A stretch of 6,906 nt of DNA. Origin: Mycobacterium sp. GTDB lineage: Bacteria > Actinomycetota > Actinomycetes > Mycobacteriales > Mycobacteriaceae. The DNA lies in NCBI GenBank assembly GCA_023264755.1, contig JAHFVB010000274.1:1-6906 (forward strand), read 5' to 3'. The notes beneath the pieces are model-generated. The model had not been told where the DNA came from and did no database searches. It was given only the letters and a program-made list of their open reading frames with translations. Positions 5,997 through 6,906 of this stretch are shown in pieces (position 1 is the first letter of the stretch; each line of letters opens with the position of its first letter). Both the position numbers and the translations under genes were made by a program.

Positions 5997-6827
5997 GCCG
6001 ATGAACCCACTTGCGCGACCTCCAGCGCCGCCGGGCCGCGCTACACCCTGTTGCTTTCCACCGACCCCGAGCTCATCGACGCAGCCCAGCGGCTGCGCCA
6101 CGACGTGTTCACCTCCGAGCCCGGTTTCGCCCTGAAGGCCGACGACCACCGCGACGGTCGCGACGCGGACCGCTTCGACGAATTCTGTGACCACCTGTTG
6201 GTTCGCGAGGACGGTTCCGGCGAGCTCGTCGGCTGCTATCGCATGCTCCCGCCGCCGGGCGCCATCGCCGCGGGCGGGCTGTACACGGCCACGGAGTTCG
6301 ACGTCAGCGCCCTGGACGCGCTCCGGCCGGGACTGGTGGAGATGGGCCGCGCCGTCGTCCGCGCCGATCACCGCAACGGCGCAGTGGTGTTGCTGATGTG
6401 GGCCGGCATCCTGGCCTACCTGGACCGCTGCGGGTACGACTACGTGACGGGCTGCGTATCGGTTCCGGTGCAGGGCTCGGTCGACGAGGTGCCCGGCACA
6501 CAGCTGCGCGGGGTGCGCGACTACGTACGCAAGCGTCACGCCTGCGAATACTCCGTCCGCCCCTACCGTCCGGTGCTGATCGACGGCGTGGGGCTGGACG
6601 ACATCGCCCCTCCGGACCGGCTGACCGTCCCCCCGCTGATGCGGGGCTACCTGCGCCTCGGCGCCAAGGTATGCGGCGATCCGGCACACGATCCCGACTT
6701 CGGCGTCGGCGACTTTCCGGCCCTGCTGGACAAGCGCACGGCCGACGTCCGCTACCTGACCCGGCTCAGATCGGTCTCGCAAGCCTCCGAGGCGGCCGGC
6801 GACGCCACCAAGGGGCGGTCCGAATGA
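5970..6827 (+). CDS. OlsB-type acyl-ACP:L-ornithine N-acyltransferase (GNAT-like)
   Basis: This 285-residue protein resembles the OlsB/Acetyltransf_5 family (annotated in many genomes as 'putative hemolysin'). OlsB attaches a 3-hydroxy fatty acid from acyl-ACP to ornithine, the first step of ornithine lipid synthesis. Motifs seen: RLRHDVFTSE at 41-50, RDADRFDEFCDHLLV at 64-78, VGCYRMLPP at 87-95, EFD at 109-111, VEMGRAVVRADHRNG at 123-137, and PPLMRGYLRLGAKVCGDPAH at 221-240 followed by DPDF (241-244), the region best conserved in OlsB. The ATG at 5970 was preferred; an in-frame GTG at 5961 adds three residues and neither has a strong Shine-Dalgarno. It overlaps the next gene by ATGA. M. tuberculosis has a comparable pair (Rv3027c-Rv3026c). 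The acyl acceptor is not proven: another amine, even a siderophore precursor, is possible. Confidence 0.82.
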   Translation: MSTASVLIAADEPTCATSSAAGPRYTLLLSTDPELIDAAQRLRHDVFTSEPGFALKADDHRDGRDADRFDEFCDHLLVREDGSGELVGCYRMLPPPGAIAAGGLYTATEFDVSALDALRPGLVEMGRAVVRADHRNGAVVLLMWAGILAYLDRCGYDYVTGCVSVPVQGSVDEVPGTQLRGVRDYVRKRHACEYSVRPYRPVLIDGVGLDDIAPPDRLTVPPLMRGYLRLGAKVCGDPAHDPDFGVGDFPALLDKRTADVRYLTRLRSVSQASEAAGDATKGRSE

Positions 6828-6906
6828 GCAGCGGCGAGCACTCCGTCAACCCCTGGCTGCCCCGGGCCTCGTGTGGGGCGCATTGCATCGGAGCCGATGC
6901 GCACGC
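6824..6906 (+). CDS. Start of the gene coupled to olsB-like (partial; OlsA/PlsC-type acyltransferase expected)
   Basis: An ATG at 6824 overlaps the preceding TGA (ATGA, 6824-6827) and is preceded by AGGGGCGG at 6811-6818. The open frame runs 27 codons to the window edge (begins MSSGEHSVNPWLPRASCG). No catalytic motif is visible in so short a piece. The expectation of a PlsC-like lysophosphatidate or lyso-ornithine-lipid O-acyltransferase comes only from the usual olsB-olsA pairing. Confidence 0.6.
   Translation, partial: MSSGEHSVNPWLPRASCGAHCIGADAH

Noticed and set aside
5982..6782. Long minus-strand open frame opposite the olsB-like gene (266 codons)
   Set aside because: It is an antisense shadow: its peptide lacks recognisable motifs, while the plus strand encodes clear OlsB-family motifs throughout.

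Overview
The window reads as chromosomal DNA from a rapidly growing, high-GC mycobacterium of the Mycobacterium smegmatis type (Mycolicibacterium). Coding is dense, GTG and TTG starts are used, genes overlap by 4 bases (ATGA or GTGA), and two near-consensus mycobacterial IdeR iron boxes are present. The genes are those of the exochelin locus: formyltransferase fxbA, an MbtH-like protein, an exporter, the fxu uptake transporter and a siderophore-interacting reductase. The species was not determined. The core is a known system, not a new one.

Layout. Positions 1-810 (minus strand) hold the N-terminal part of an ABC exporter, cut by the window edge, preceded by an mbtH-like gene that overlaps it by 4 bases. 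Positions 811-975 are a divergent control region with an IdeR box at 928-946 and two mutually exclusive hairpins in the probable mbtH leader. Position 976 starts fxbA (plus strand), which ends at 1920 and converges with an uptake operon on the minus strand. That operon reads, from right to left, siderophore-interacting flavoprotein (5811-4972), permease fxuC (4966-3905), permease fxuA (3908-2817) and ATPase fxuB (2820-1963). It appears to start from a leaderless promoter whose -10 hexamer lies inside a second IdeR box (5811-5829). To the right, on the plus strand, is an OlsB-type ornithine N-acyltransferase gene. It overlaps by 4 bases the start of a second gene that leaves the window and is probably the OlsA/PlsC-type partner.

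How they work together. Under low iron IdeR-Fe(II) should release both boxes. FxbA would supply the formyl group of the hydroxamate peptide exochelin, and the MbtH-like protein would assist the adenylation domains of synthetases outside the window. The exporter would secrete the siderophore. FxuC, FxuA and FxuB would bring ferric exochelin back across the membrane, and the flavoprotein would reduce the iron to release it. No substrate-binding lipoprotein is encoded here, so it must lie elsewhere.

The less expected points are the ornithine-lipid-type gene pair facing the exochelin uptake operon across an IdeR box, the leaderless start built into that box, a strong hairpin and two G-quadruplex motifs over the 5' end of fxuC, and inverted repeats at the olsB start and in the mbtH leader. 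No RNA gene, mobile element or CRISPR array was seen.
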